Counted from the first letter of the stretch, positions 44,873 to 54,394 are shown. The stretch: 64,000 bases of DNA from Comamonas koreensis (GCF_021026195.1 NZ_JAJNCT010000005.1:709231-773230), one strand, 5' to 3'. Numbers and translations are program-made. The notes: a model not told the origin generated them from the letters alone.

Positions 44873-45957
44873 GCCGCCACCTGCGGGGCATGCTGGGCCA
44901 GCTCGCCTTCCAGCTGGGTCAGACTGGGCGTGACGACCGGGATAAAGGCCGACTCGCGCCAGCGGCGGCCAAAGTCGGGCTGCTGGTCCTGCAGGTAGGC
45001 GCGGCCTCCGGTGGCCTGCAGCTCCAGCTGCAAGGCGTCCTGCACGATGCCCGCCAGGCGCATGCGCAGCGCAAACAGCGGGCTGACATCGGCGACCCAG
45101 CGGTCATCCAGCACACCGTCCAACAGCGCGGCCTCCACCTGGCCCAGCGTCTTCTGCGCCTCGGCCACGCGGCTGTGCAAGGGGCCACGCGCGCCGCCAT
45201 CCTGGGCGGCAGCCTGCAACGCTGCCCGCGCCAAGCCAATCGACAACGCACACTGCATGCCCAAAAACCCGGGCCGCGCGGCTTTGAGATACGGCGGCCC
45301 GGCCTGGGCCAGCAGCGCCTGGGCGGGCACTGCCACCTGGTTCAGCTGCAGCGCAGCGGTGTTGCTGGCACGCATGCCCAGCAGGTCCAGATCGGGCGAG
45401 CGCACAAGGCCTGGCAGCCCGCTCTCCAGCGCCATCACCATCGGCAGGCCACCACCTTCGGGCTGCACCGCAGCAGCCACCACGAAGCCCTGGCTGCGCA
45501 CGTTGGATACCCAGGGCAGCAGGCCATCCAGGCACCAGCCCTGCGCCACTGGCTTGGCCTGCACCTGCAAGGCCTCGATGCGCGACAGAAACTTGATCAC
45601 ATTGGAGAGGCCCACTGCGCCCGCGATATCGCCGCGCAGCAAGGCATCCCACCAGCGCTCGCGCGCGGCCTCATGGCCGCTGGCCTGCAGGTAGTGGATA
45701 AAGGCGCGCTGGCTCCAGAACACAAAGGCGCTGGTCAGCGACAGGCTGGCCACTTCGGTGATCGCGGCAATGGCATCGCGCACATCACCGCCATGGCCGC
45801 CTTGCGCAACCGGCAGGCCGGTACGCAGCAGGTCGTGGTGGGCCAGCATCGGCAGCACGGTGCTGGCCAGCTCGGCCTGGGTATCCAGTGCATGGGCGCG
45901 CTGCGCGATGTCGGCGAGCGCGCTCTCGGTCAGCAAAGGGTATGGGGTGGTGCGCAT
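44869..45957 (-). CDS. Acyl-CoA-dehydrogenase-family flavoenzyme (SfnB/DszC-like)
   Basis: 362 residues from the ATG at 45957. The family shape is visible: an N-terminal helical domain (PLLTESALADIAQRAHALD), a middle beta domain (GLSNVIKFLSR, DLDLLGMRASNTAALQL) and a C-terminal helical domain ending GGRAYLQDQQPDFGRRWRES. The usual catalytic Glu region of acyl-CoA dehydrogenases is not evident, and members such as SfnB and DszC are flavin monooxygenases for sulfur compounds. Coupled to an SsuB-type ATPase, so probably processes the imported compound. Confidence 0.75.
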   Translation of the reverse strand: MRTTPYPLLTESALADIAQRAHALDTQAELASTVLPMLAHHDLLRTGLPVAQGGHGGDVRDAIAAITEVASLSLTSAFVFWSQRAFIHYLQASGHEAARERWWDALLRGDIAGAVGLSNVIKFLSRIEALQVQAKPVAQGWCLDGLLPWVSNVRSQGFVVAAAVQPEGGGLPMVMALESGLPGLVRSPDLDLLGMRASNTAALQLNQVAVPAQALLAQAGPPYLKAARPGFLGMQCALSIGLARAALQAAAQDGGARGPLHSRVAEAQKTLGQVEAALLDGVLDDRWVADVSPLFALRMRLAGIVQDALQLELQATGGRAYLQDQQPDFGRRWRESAFIPVVTPSLTQLEGELAQHAPQVAA

Positions 45958-46137
45958 GTTGCAAGGCCGGCGGCCGCTTTGACATGAACGCAATGGCAGC
46001 CATTGCCGGGCCACCAGAGGGCGGGCATGGAAAGCATCCGTCGCATGGTCAGTTGCCGGACCGGCAAAAAGTCATGGTGGGAGCGCGGGCAGGCCCCGCG
46101 CGAGGATGCTGCAGTCTAACGCAACTGCCTTATAGGC

Positions 46138-48291
46138 TTATTTGACCGAGCGCAGGTGCTTCCCACAGCAGCGCAGCCATTGCTCGCGCATCTGCGCCTC
46201 CAGCGCCAGCAGGCTCTCGGGCGAGCCGCCACCGGCCAAGGCCTGGATGCCCTGCAACTGCTGCTGCACCTCGGGCTTGGCCAGCAGCTGGGCCACGGCC
46301 TGCTGCAGTTCGCGGTTGGTAGCGGGGTCGGAGTTGGCAGCGGCCCAGAGGATGAAGTGGTCATAGACCGCCAAGCCCGCCAGCGACGCACTGGAACCCA
46401 GCGTTGGCCAGGTAACGCCATCCAGGCTTTGCGGATAGGCCGGGTCGGCGGTCGTACCCAGCACCCGCAGCTGGCCACGCCGCACGGCAGTCGCAACGCC
46501 GTTCACCGGCGCCAGCACCAGCTCCACCGCATGCGCCTGGGTCAGCACATCGGAATCGGGGTATATGCCGGGGAAGACCACGCGCTCCATGTCAACGCCG
46601 CTGCGCGCCAGCAGCTCGGCCAACGCCAGTTGGCCGATCCAGCCATCCTCTCCGTTGCCCACACGCAGCTGGCCCGGGTGGGCGCGCGCATAGGCCAGCA
46701 GCGCATCGGTGCTGGCAATGCCCAGCGCATCGGACTGTGTACTGTCCATAGCCAGCACCCAGGGCTGCGATGCGAACACAGTCACCGGCAGCAGCGATCG
46801 CAGCGCGGTATCGATAGGCGGCCCTTGGTGCAAGCCGGGGATGCCGCCACGCGGCAGGGTCATGGCCGTGAACAGCAGCTGGCGGTCGCCACCGTCGGCG
46901 GCCAGGCGCTCGTAGTCGGCCACGCTGGCATCGGGCAGATGCCTGACCTCCACCTGGCGGCCCAGCAGCGCTGGCAACTGCGTCGCCAATATCTGGGCAA
47001 AGTAGGCATTGCGGCCACCGGCGGGCGATGGCACGGTGATCTGCAGCGGCAGCTGCGCCTGCGGTGCCAGCCACTGGCCGGCATCGTTCATCAGGCCATA
47101 GCGGATGGCCCATTGGCCGGCGGTCGATGGATTGCGCACCAGCGCCTCGGCCACCCAGTAGCGGCCCATGCGCCAGTACTGCCGGACCATCGGCCACTCG
47201 TCCTGCCAGCCGGGCGGCCGCCAGTCCTCGGCAAACAATGCCGACACCACCGCGTAGCCATGGCGAAACCGGCGCGCCTCGTGGAACTGCGGCGCAATCA
47301 CCCACTGGCCTTTTGCATTTTGGTAGCCCCAGCGTCCGGTCGCCGCGTCCTGGACGGGCCGCAGCGCCTCGCCACCCTGTCTGCGCTGCAGGCGCTGCCA
47401 GCGGCATACCCGGGGCGTGCCGGCGTCCCGCTGCAGCCGCAGCCCGGCATTGCTGCACAGCTGGATGCGGCGCTGCGCCGTCGCATCGGGCAGGTGGCCA
47501 AAGGTGAACGGAATCACCATGCGCCCCAGCGGGTCAATCAGACCAGCGCCCAGCGAGCCCGGTGTCACGATCTGCTTTTTGTAGTCCATCCACTGTGCAG
47601 TCGTGATATCGCGGGGCGGCACCGGCGCCAGCCAGCGGCCTCCGGCATCGCGCAGGCCCGGCTGCGCATACACCAGGTCCAAGCGCAGCGCCGACGGCAA
47701 GGGCTGGGCGTCACCCGGCACCAGGTAGGCGACCGCATCGGGGGAGTACACCCCGTTCGTGGTGCCGCCATCGCAGGTAACCGGTGGCACGGCCCAATGG
47801 CCTTGCGCATCCAGGTGCCCATAGGCGGTGGTTGCTTCTCGCCGGCCATTGGGCTTGTGCTGCACCAGCCAGACCTTGGTAGCGGGCTGCAGCACGTTGT
47901 TCACCTTGGAGTTGTTGTGGGAGTCCACCCGCACCACCTGCCAGCGGCCATCACAGAAGCTGCGTGCGGACGGCGCCAGAAAAAGCGTGTGCCCCTCCAA
48001 GGCATCGAACAAGGCGGGCGCCAGTCCCGTGTTAGGGTCCGGGTTCAGGCTCAGCCAACGCAGGCGATCCATGTGGCGGGGATCAGCGCCGATCTGGAAC
48101 ATGAAAATCTCGGCCCAGGGTGGCGCAGACGAGGACACCGGCTGCAGTTGCCAGTGCGGCTGCATCGGCATGGCGCGCTCCGGGTGGGCATACAGATCCT
48201 GGTAGGCCGGCCGCGCAGCCTGGGCGCTGGCCACGCCGAGGCTGCATGCCAGCAGCCCCAGCCAGGCGCGCAATAACTGCAGGGCTTTCAT
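46138..48291 (-). CDS. Secreted fusion of WG repeats and a Bug (TctC-like) binding domain
   Basis: 717 residues from the ATG at 48291 with a signal peptide ending AQA near residue 24. The first 410 residues contain WG/KWG-type repeats: GLIDPLGRMVIPFTF near 248, GRWGYQNAKGQWVIAPQF near 320 and YGLMNDAGQWLAPQ near 397. From about 416 to the end it is a complete Bug domain: ITVPSPAGGRNAYFAQ, ATQLPALLGRQVEV, VGNGEDGWIGQLAL, AVELVLAPVNGVATAVRRGQLRVLG. A binding protein fused behind WG repeats is not an architecture I know. It is a single gene between two transporter units. Confidence 0.8.
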   Translation of the reverse strand: MKALQLLRAWLGLLACSLGVASAQAARPAYQDLYAHPERAMPMQPHWQLQPVSSSAPPWAEIFMFQIGADPRHMDRLRWLSLNPDPNTGLAPALFDALEGHTLFLAPSARSFCDGRWQVVRVDSHNNSKVNNVLQPATKVWLVQHKPNGRREATTAYGHLDAQGHWAVPPVTCDGGTTNGVYSPDAVAYLVPGDAQPLPSALRLDLVYAQPGLRDAGGRWLAPVPPRDITTAQWMDYKKQIVTPGSLGAGLIDPLGRMVIPFTFGHLPDATAQRRIQLCSNAGLRLQRDAGTPRVCRWQRLQRRQGGEALRPVQDAATGRWGYQNAKGQWVIAPQFHEARRFRHGYAVVSALFAEDWRPPGWQDEWPMVRQYWRMGRYWVAEALVRNPSTAGQWAIRYGLMNDAGQWLAPQAQLPLQITVPSPAGGRNAYFAQILATQLPALLGRQVEVRHLPDASVADYERLAADGGDRQLLFTAMTLPRGGIPGLHQGPPIDTALRSLLPVTVFASQPWVLAMDSTQSDALGIASTDALLAYARAHPGQLRVGNGEDGWIGQLALAELLARSGVDMERVVFPGIYPDSDVLTQAHAVELVLAPVNGVATAVRRGQLRVLGTTADPAYPQSLDGVTWPTLGSSASLAGLAVYDHFILWAAANSDPATNRELQQAVAQLLAKPEVQQQLQGIQALAGGGSPESLLALEAQMREQWLRCCGKHLRSVK

Positions 48292-48483
48292 ACCGGGCCC
48301 CCGGCAAGCCAGCTGGACGCCGATGGCAGCTGCGGCAAGCCGCTGCGAGAGATGCAGAAGAAAGAGCATGGAGGCCGTGGGCGGTTGGGGATACAGCGCC
48401 AAAGTATCCGCTTTTTCTGCGGCGGCCCGGCAGAGGCCCCACCCCCAAAAACCCTGGGGGCCGGCGCCCAGGGCTTGGCCCGC

Positions 48484-49095
48484 TCAGGCCTGCGCAGTCT
48501 CCAGCGCCGGCTCGCCCAGGCTCAGCATCAGCCGGTTGGCCCAGTTGAAGAAGGCCGCGCCTTGCAGCGCATCGGCAATCGCATAGTCGTCCAGCCCGGC
48601 CTGGCGCAAGCCGTCGATATGGCCGGCATCCAGTGCCAGAGGGGTCTCGGTCAACGCGACCGAGGCGGCAACGATCGCGTTCCAGCGTGGGCCCAGATCG
48701 GCCTGCACCCCTAGGTCCAGCAGCTTTTGCACATCCTCTTCGCGGCGCGAGAAATGCGAGGCAAAGCGTGCATGCACCGAGGCGCAGTAAATGCAGCCGT
48801 TGAGGCGCGATGTGGCCGCAGCGGCCAGCTCGCGCTCGGCGCGGGGCAGGCCACCGTCGGGGTTGTAGAAGATGTCCTTGTCGGTGCGGGTGCGCGCGCC
48901 CAGGGTGTCGGGGTCGCGGGCCAGCAGCCGAAAGTACGGCGACTTGGCGCGTGACGCGTCCACCAGACCGTCAAAATGCCTGGGGGTCAGCTCCGCCTCC
49001 GGCAGCGGCTCTATCCAGGGCAGCCAGTCCAGCTGGGCCAGGGTGAAGACCGAGGGCGCGGTGCTGGCTGGGTAGTCCAGGGTGTGATTGCTCAT
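48484..49095 (-). CDS. Alkylhydroperoxidase-domain protein (Avi_7169 family)
   Basis: 203 residues. AhpD/CMD fold with the redox motif CIYCASVHARFA near 110-121, where the two cysteines and downstream histidine form the AhpD proton-relay arrangement. It is the last gene of a seven-gene operon and overlaps the preceding CMD-protein gene by ATGA. The family name is recalled from its repeated co-occurrence with the next two genes and a dipeptide-type transporter. Peroxide or peroxy-adduct removal is likely; the physiological substrate is unknown. Confidence 0.8.
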   Translation of the reverse strand: MSNHTLDYPASTAPSVFTLAQLDWLPWIEPLPEAELTPRHFDGLVDASRAKSPYFRLLARDPDTLGARTRTDKDIFYNPDGGLPRAERELAAAATSRLNGCIYCASVHARFASHFSRREEDVQKLLDLGVQADLGPRWNAIVAASVALTETPLALDAGHIDGLRQAGLDDYAIADALQGAAFFNWANRLMLSLGEPALETAQA

Positions 49096-49760
49096 GCAGC
49101 GCTCTCTTCAGCGGTGGGTTGTTGGGCAGCGGTGGATGGAGTGGGATGGGCTTGCAGCAAGCGCAGCCCCGCCACCACGCGGATCTGAAAGGCCAGAAAG
49201 GACACCAGCTGCGACAGCACCACGATGTCCGTCTCGCCCCAGCCCGCATCCAGCAAGGCCTGCAGATGCGCGGGCTGGGCATCACGGGGGTGGAAGGCCA
49301 GCAGATGCGCATGCGCCAGGCCGGCCGACAGGCGCTCGCCCAGCACGGCACGGCTCTGCGCGGCCACCGCGTAGACCGGGCCGGCCTGGTCTTCGGCGCT
49401 CAAAGGGCCTTGCGGGTACTGGCCATAAGGCCCACGGGCCAGGCCCAGCGCCACTTCGGCATCAATGGCTTTGCCCAGCGCCAGGCTGGCCTGGGCGGCC
49501 AATGCATCGCGGTAAAAGCGCTGCACCTGCGGCTGCTGGTGCAGCGCGGCCACAAAGGCGGCAACGGCCAGGCGCTCGTTCAGCGGCCACTGGCTGCTGA
49601 GCGGCGCGCGGGGTGCCAACAGCGCCAGAAAGCTTTGCTGGGCCTGCTCACGCGCCTGCAGGCGGTGGCGGCGCACGGCGTCCAGGTGGCTGCCCGGCTG
49701 TATGCCGGCGAGCTGGTCAATCACATCATCGGTCTCCGATGGGTTCCATGCAGAAGTCAT
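49092..49760 (-). CDS. CMD-domain protein (Avi_7170 family)
   Basis: 222 residues, all helical, related to carboxymuconolactone decarboxylase/AhpD proteins but without a CxxC pair: the region FVAALHQQPQVQRFYRDAL and the later HLLAFHPRDAQPAHLQALLDAGW match the fold. The lost cysteines suggest a structural or non-redox partner of the Avi_7169-type protein, to which it is translationally coupled. Confidence 0.75.
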   Translation of the reverse strand: MTSAWNPSETDDVIDQLAGIQPGSHLDAVRRHRLQAREQAQQSFLALLAPRAPLSSQWPLNERLAVAAFVAALHQQPQVQRFYRDALAAQASLALGKAIDAEVALGLARGPYGQYPQGPLSAEDQAGPVYAVAAQSRAVLGERLSAGLAHAHLLAFHPRDAQPAHLQALLDAGWGETDIVVLSQLVSFLAFQIRVVAGLRLLQAHPTPSTAAQQPTAEESAA

Positions 49761-49781
49761 CAGTGCATCACTCCAAAAAAA

Positions 49782-50888
49782 TCAGGCCAGCGCCGGTGCG
49801 AGCACAGGGGCAGAGGCGGTTGCGGGCGGCACCGGCGCGTCATCGCGCCACCAGCCCAGCGCCGGCGCCACATACTGCGCGGTCAGCGCGATCGAGCGCA
49901 GGATGTCGGCATGCGGCGGGTCGATCGAATGCACCTGGAAGGAGATGTCGGTCACCCGCGCCAGCGCGGTATCGGCACGCAGCGAGGCAATCACCTCATC
50001 GGGCGTACCCACATGCACGTCGTAGGCGGCCAGCAGCTGCGCCAGCGGTGCATCCGGCCCCCATTGGCTGGCCGGGCCACCCGGGTTCGCAGCGGCGGCA
50101 CGCGCCAGGCTGCGGCGCAGGCCCACGTCGGCCAGCTGCAACGCACGCTGGCGGTCTTCGGCCACAAACAAGGTGCGCGACCCCAGGATGCGCGGCGCCG
50201 TGCCAGCCGGCAACGCCGCCAGGTAGGTGTCGATCAAGGGGTTCTGGATGTCGGCCAGGCTGGCACCCGGCGCCTCGGCGCTGCGCGGCTGGGTGCGCGA
50301 CAGCATCAGCCCGTCGCCAGCCAGGCCGGCGCGCTCGGCCCCAGCGGCCGAGAACGTGGCCTGCCAGATGCGCGACAACAGCTGCGGCCCGGCCGGGTAG
50401 AGGCGATCGCCGCCTGGCAGCGGCAGCCCCGCCCAGGCATTGCGCAGCACGGCCAGGTGCTGCGCATAGATGCGGGCACGGTCGTCGCTGCGCAGGCCAA
50501 AGGCGGTAAAGGATTCGGGCGTGCCACCGGTGCCCACGCCAAACTCCAGCCGGCCACCCGAGAGCAGATCCAGCACCACCGCGTCTTCGGCAACCCGGAT
50601 CGGGTTCTCCATCGGCAAGGTGACAATGCCGGTGCCCAGGCGGATGCGCTGGGTGCGCGCCGCCACATGGCTCAAAAACACCAGCGGTGCAGGCAGGCCG
50701 CCTTCGGCTTCATGAAAGTGGTGTTGCGCCACCCAGGCCGTGTCAAAGCCATGGGCCTCGGCATGCTGGATCTGCTCGCTCACCAGGCGGTAGCGCTCGG
50801 CGGCGCTGGCCTGGTCCAGCAGGCGGCTGAAAAAGCCCAGGCGTTTTCTAGGCAGCGAGTGCGGGGAGAGGCTCTGGTTCATAGGCAT
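49782..50888 (-). CDS. FMN-dependent luciferase-like monooxygenase (KPN_01858 family)
   Basis: 368 residues. Bacterial luciferase-type TIM barrel: FFSRLLDQASAAERYR near the start, AHGFDTAWVAQHHFHEAEGG, RIRLGTGIVTLPMENPIRVAEDAVVLDLLSGGRLEFGVGTGG in order. These strands are the FMN-binding core shared with SsuD and LadA. It would need reduced flavin from a separate reductase. Its first 41 bases overlap the end of the ABC ATPase gene. Confidence 0.85.
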   Translation of the reverse strand: MPMNQSLSPHSLPRKRLGFFSRLLDQASAAERYRLVSEQIQHAEAHGFDTAWVAQHHFHEAEGGLPAPLVFLSHVAARTQRIRLGTGIVTLPMENPIRVAEDAVVLDLLSGGRLEFGVGTGGTPESFTAFGLRSDDRARIYAQHLAVLRNAWAGLPLPGGDRLYPAGPQLLSRIWQATFSAAGAERAGLAGDGLMLSRTQPRSAEAPGASLADIQNPLIDTYLAALPAGTAPRILGSRTLFVAEDRQRALQLADVGLRRSLARAAAANPGGPASQWGPDAPLAQLLAAYDVHVGTPDEVIASLRADTALARVTDISFQVHSIDPPHADILRSIALTAQYVAPALGWWRDDAPVPPATASAPVLAPALA

Positions 50889-52491
50889 GCTTTTTTCCGG
50901 GAATGGCGGCGATCAGCTCGCGCGTATAGGCACTGCCGGGGCGCGAGAACACCTCGTCCACCGGCCCGGCATCAACCTGGCGGCCGCCCTGCAGCACCGA
51001 GACGGTGTCGGCAATCTGGCGCACCACGGCCAGGTCGTGCGAGATAAAGAGATAGGTCAGTTGCAACTCGCGCTGCAGCTGGTCGAGCAGCGCCAGAATC
51101 TGCGCCTGCACGGTCACATCGAGGGCGGACACGGCCTCGTCCAGCACCAGCACACGCGGCTGCAGGATCAGCGCCCGGGCAATGGCCACGCGCTGGCGTT
51201 GGCCGCCCGAAAGCGCACGCGGCCGGCGCGTCAGCACTGCGGGCGGCAGGCCTACGCGGGCCAGCATGTCGTGCACACGGCGCTCGCGCTCGGCAGGTGG
51301 CAGGCGCTCAAAGTTCAGCAGCGGCTCTTCGATGATCGCGTAGATGCTCTGGCGCGGATCGAGTGAGCTGAACGGGTTCTGGTAGACCAGCTGCACGGTT
51401 TTGCGGAACTGGCGCAAGGCCTCGCCGCGCAAGGCCGTCACATCAATGCCTTCCACCGTGATGCTGCCGGCCGTCGGCTTGCCAAAGCCCACCACGTCGC
51501 GGATGGTCGTGGTCTTGCCCGAGCCGGACTCGCCCACGATGGCATGCGTGCTGCCCCGTGGCACCTCGAACGAGATGCCATCGACCGCGCGGAACAGGCC
51601 GCGCTGGCCCGCCACCGCAAAGTCATGCACGAGATCGCGCACCACAATGGCCGGCTCCGCATCCAGCGCCCTTGGCGCCCGCGCCGGCGCCGTGCCCAGC
51701 GATGGAGCATCGGCCAGCAACTGGCGCGTGTAGCGGCTTTGCGGGTTGCGCAGCACATCGGCGGTGGTCCCCTGCTCCTGGATGCGGCCCGCTTGCAGAA
51801 CCACCAGGCGGTTGGCACGGTCAGCGGCCACGCCCAGATCATGCGTCACCAGCAGCACGGCGGTGCCAAACTCGCGGCGCAGGTCGTCAATCAGATCCAG
51901 AATGCGGCGCTGCACCGTCACATCGAGCGCGCTGGTGGGCTCATCGGCAATGATCAGTGCAGGCTGCAGCGCAATCGCGATGGCGATCAGCACGCGCTGC
52001 TTCATGCCGCCCGAGAGCTCATGCGGATACTGGCGCGCGCGCAGCTCGGGCTGCGACAGCCCCACTTTCTGCAGCAGCTCCAGCACACGCTGGGCAATCT
52101 GCTGTTTGTCGCGCCAGCCATGCAGACGCAGCATCTCGCCGACCTGGTCACCCACGGTGCGCACCGGGTTCAGCGAGGTGGTTGGGTCCTGCGGAATCAG
52201 GCTGACCACCTTGCCGCGCAGCGCCTGCAGCTGGCGCTGCGACCAGCCCGCCACGTCGGTGCCGTTGATGCGGATGCTGCCGGCCTGTACCCGGCCGTTG
52301 TCGGCCAGCAGGCCGATGATGGATTGCGCGGTGGTTGTCTTGCCCGAGCCGGATTCGCCGACCAGGGCCAGCACCTCGCCGGCGGCGATGGAGAACGAGA
52401 CCTCGTGCACGGTGCGCTGCTCGGCCTGGCCGTCGTGGTAGGCGATCGACAGGTTCTCAACCTGCAGTACAGGAATGGTGCTGTCCGTCAT
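50848..52491 (-). CDS. Dipeptide/oligopeptide-type ABC transporter, fused double ATPase
   Basis: 547 residues with two complete ATPase domains (DppD-DppF in one chain). Walker A motifs GESGSGKT at 45-52 and about 319-326; signatures LSGGMKQRVLIAIA and [15 protein letters not shown]; Walker B ALIIADEPTSALD and VLVLDEAVSALD. The ATG at 52491 overlaps the permease stop by ATGA, which fixes the start. Drives the two-permease importer upstream in the operon. Confidence 0.92.
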   Translation of the reverse strand: MTDSTIPVLQVENLSIAYHDGQAEQRTVHEVSFSIAAGEVLALVGESGSGKTTTAQSIIGLLADNGRVQAGSIRINGTDVAGWSQRQLQALRGKVVSLIPQDPTTSLNPVRTVGDQVGEMLRLHGWRDKQQIAQRVLELLQKVGLSQPELRARQYPHELSGGMKQRVLIAIAIALQPALIIADEPTSALDVTVQRRILDLIDDLRREFGTAVLLVTHDLGVAADRANRLVVLQAGRIQEQGTTADVLRNPQSRYTRQLLADAPSLGTAPARAPRALDAEPAIVVRDLVHDFAVAGQRGLFRAVDGISFEVPRGSTHAIVGESGSGKTTTIRDVVGFGKPTAGSITVEGIDVTALRGEALRQFRKTVQLVYQNPFSSLDPRQSIYAIIEEPLLNFERLPPAERERRVHDMLARVGLPPAVLTRRPRALSGGQRQRVAIARALILQPRVLVLDEAVSALDVTVQAQILALLDQLQRELQLTYLFISHDLAVVRQIADTVSVLQGGRQVDAGPVDEVFSRPGSAYTRELIAAIPGKKHAYEPEPLPALAA

Positions 52492-53447
52492 GCGCGCCTC
52501 CGGGTCAGGTCGGCGCTGATATGGTTGGCCGCCAGCACCACGGCTGCGACCAGCAGGCCGGGCGCGGCCGTCAGCCACCAGGCGGTGGAGATGTAGTTGC
52601 GGCCTTCGGCAATCAGCAGGCCCCATTCGGGTGTGGGCGGCGGCGCGCCATAGCCCAGAAAGCCCAGGGTGGAGATCGCCAGAATGGCCGAGCCAAACTG
52701 CAAGGCGGCCAGCGCGATCACCGAGGTCAGCGAATTGGGCAGCACATGGCGCCAGAGCACGGCCGCAAAGCGCCCGCCACTGCCCAGTGCCGCTTCCACA
52801 TAGTCAGAGCGGCGCACCCGCACCACTTCCGATCGCACCAGGCGCGCAAAGCTGGCCACCGAGACAATCCCGACGGCCAGCGCCGCATTCACCGTGCCAA
52901 AGCCCAGGATGATGATCACCGACAGCGACAGCAGCAACGAGGGCACGGACAGCAGCACATCAACGAAGCGCATCACCGCGTCCTCCACCCAGCCGCCCGC
53001 TGCGCCGGCGACCAGGCCCAGCAGGGTGCCCAGCACCAGGCCCACGCTCACCGCGACAAAGGCGCCGCTGAGCGAATGCACGGCGCCGTAGACCAGGCGC
53101 GCATAGCTGTCACGGCCCAGCGCATCCGTCCCCAGCCAGTGCGCGGCGCTGGGCGCCTGCAGCTGCTGGCCGGCGGTGCCCAGCACCGGGTTGTAGCTGG
53201 TGAACCAGCCCGGCGCGATGGCCCACAGGGCCACCAGCGCCAACACGCCCCAGGCCAGCAACAGGCCCAACGGCGCAGCGCGCAGGCGCCGCAAAGCGGC
53301 AGAGAAGATGGCAGGCAGGCCTGGCGCGGCCAACCGCTGCGGCGCAGCCTGCACCGCAGCGCTGGCCGTGCCACGGGCTGCGCCCAGCAGGGCCGGCTCG
53401 GCGGCCAAGGCCGCCAGGCCGGCGGGTGATGAAGTGCTTGCAGACAT
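52488..53447 (-). CDS. ABC transporter permease, DppC type
   Basis: 319 residues from the ATG at 53447. A variable Ala-rich leader of about 50 residues, then the DppC core: HWLGTDALGRDSYARLVYGA, several helices, the EAA loop in DYVEAALGSGGRFAAVLWRHVLPN and STLGFLGYGAPPPTPEWG. Only two bases separate it from the DppB-type gene. Confidence 0.9.
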   Translation of the reverse strand: MSASTSSPAGLAALAAEPALLGAARGTASAAVQAAPQRLAAPGLPAIFSAALRRLRAAPLGLLLAWGVLALVALWAIAPGWFTSYNPVLGTAGQQLQAPSAAHWLGTDALGRDSYARLVYGAVHSLSGAFVAVSVGLVLGTLLGLVAGAAGGWVEDAVMRFVDVLLSVPSLLLSLSVIIILGFGTVNAALAVGIVSVASFARLVRSEVVRVRRSDYVEAALGSGGRFAAVLWRHVLPNSLTSVIALAALQFGSAILAISTLGFLGYGAPPPTPEWGLLIAEGRNYISTAWWLTAAPGLLVAAVVLAANHISADLTRRRA

Positions 53448-53449
53448 GG

Positions 53450-54394
53450 TCAAACTCCCAAACGGTTGCGCAAACGCGGGTCGAACAGCGGGTAGAGCAG
53501 GTCCACCGCAAGATTGATCAGCACAAAGGCGGTGGCCGAGATGACCACGACCGCCTGCAGCACGGCGCTGTCCTGGTTGCCGACGGCCTGCTGGGTCAGG
53601 CTGCCCAGGCCATTGAGGCCAAAAACGGCCTCGGTCACCACGGCGCCGCCCAGCAACTCGCCAAACAGCACGCCGGCCATCGTCAGCATCGGCAGCGCAG
53701 CATTGCCGGCCACATGGCGCAGCAGCAGCCACAGGCGCGGGGCGCCCTTGGCGCGTGCCACGGCCACAAAGGGCTGGGTCAGCACCTCGTCCACATTGCG
53801 CAGCAGGATCTGCGCCAGTGGCGCCGCTATCGGTATCGCCAAGGTCAGCGTCGGCAGCACCAGGCCCTGCCATTTGCCGGGGTTGATCACGGGGATCCAG
53901 CCCAGGCGGAACGACACCAGCTGGATCAGCACAATGCCCAGCCAGAACACGGGCACCGACACAAACACCGAGGGCAGCGCATAGAGCGCGCCGCGCAGCC
54001 AGCGCCAGGGCGCCAGCTGGGCCAGCAGTGCCAGGACCAGGGCCAACACCACCGCCAGCGCAAAGCCCAGGCCGGCCAGCCGCAAGGTGGGCGGCAGGCT
54101 GGTGGCCAGCCCCTGGCTGACCGGCACGCCGGCCTGCAGCGAATAGCCAAAGTTGCCGCTGACAAAGCCCGTCAGGCTGTGCCAGTACTGCTGCCACACG
54201 GGCTGGTCCGCACCATAGGCGGCGCGGATGTCAGCCACCTCCTGCGGGCCCAGGCCCAGCTCGGGGCTGAGGAACTTGATCAGCAGCGCATCGCCGGGCA
54301 ACAGCTGCAGCAGCACGAAGGACGCGGTGAACGCCGCCCACAGCACCAGCAGCGCCTGGGCACTGCGCCGGGCCAGATAGGGATAGAAGGACAT
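53450..54394 (-). CDS. ABC transporter permease, DppB type
   Basis: 314 residues, six helices. The opening YLARRSAQALLVLWAAFTASFVLLQLLPGD and the EAA-type loop FVAVARAKGAPRLWLLLRHVAGNA mark DppB/OppB permeases. Pairs with the following DppC-type permease; the binding-protein gene lies 34 bases upstream. Confidence 0.9.
   Translation of the reverse strand: MSFYPYLARRSAQALLVLWAAFTASFVLLQLLPGDALLIKFLSPELGLGPQEVADIRAAYGADQPVWQQYWHSLTGFVSGNFGYSLQAGVPVSQGLATSLPPTLRLAGLGFALAVVLALVLALLAQLAPWRWLRGALYALPSVFVSVPVFWLGIVLIQLVSFRLGWIPVINPGKWQGLVLPTLTLAIPIAAPLAQILLRNVDEVLTQPFVAVARAKGAPRLWLLLRHVAGNAALPMLTMAGVLFGELLGGAVVTEAVFGLNGLGSLTQQAVGNQDSAVLQAVVVISATAFVLINLAVDLLYPLFDPRLRNRLGV

Noticed and set aside
46156-48276. 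706-residue open frame on the plus strand
   Set aside because: Opposite the WG-Bug fusion gene. Only the minus-strand product has a signal peptide and recognisable domains.
48420-48475. Terminator after the CMD-fold operon
   Set aside because: C-rich and G-rich runs flank a short A-run, but a stem with a following T-tract on the correct strand is not convincing.
49119-51047. 642-residue open frame on the plus strand
   Set aside because: Spans several genes of the minus-strand operon and has shadow-type composition.
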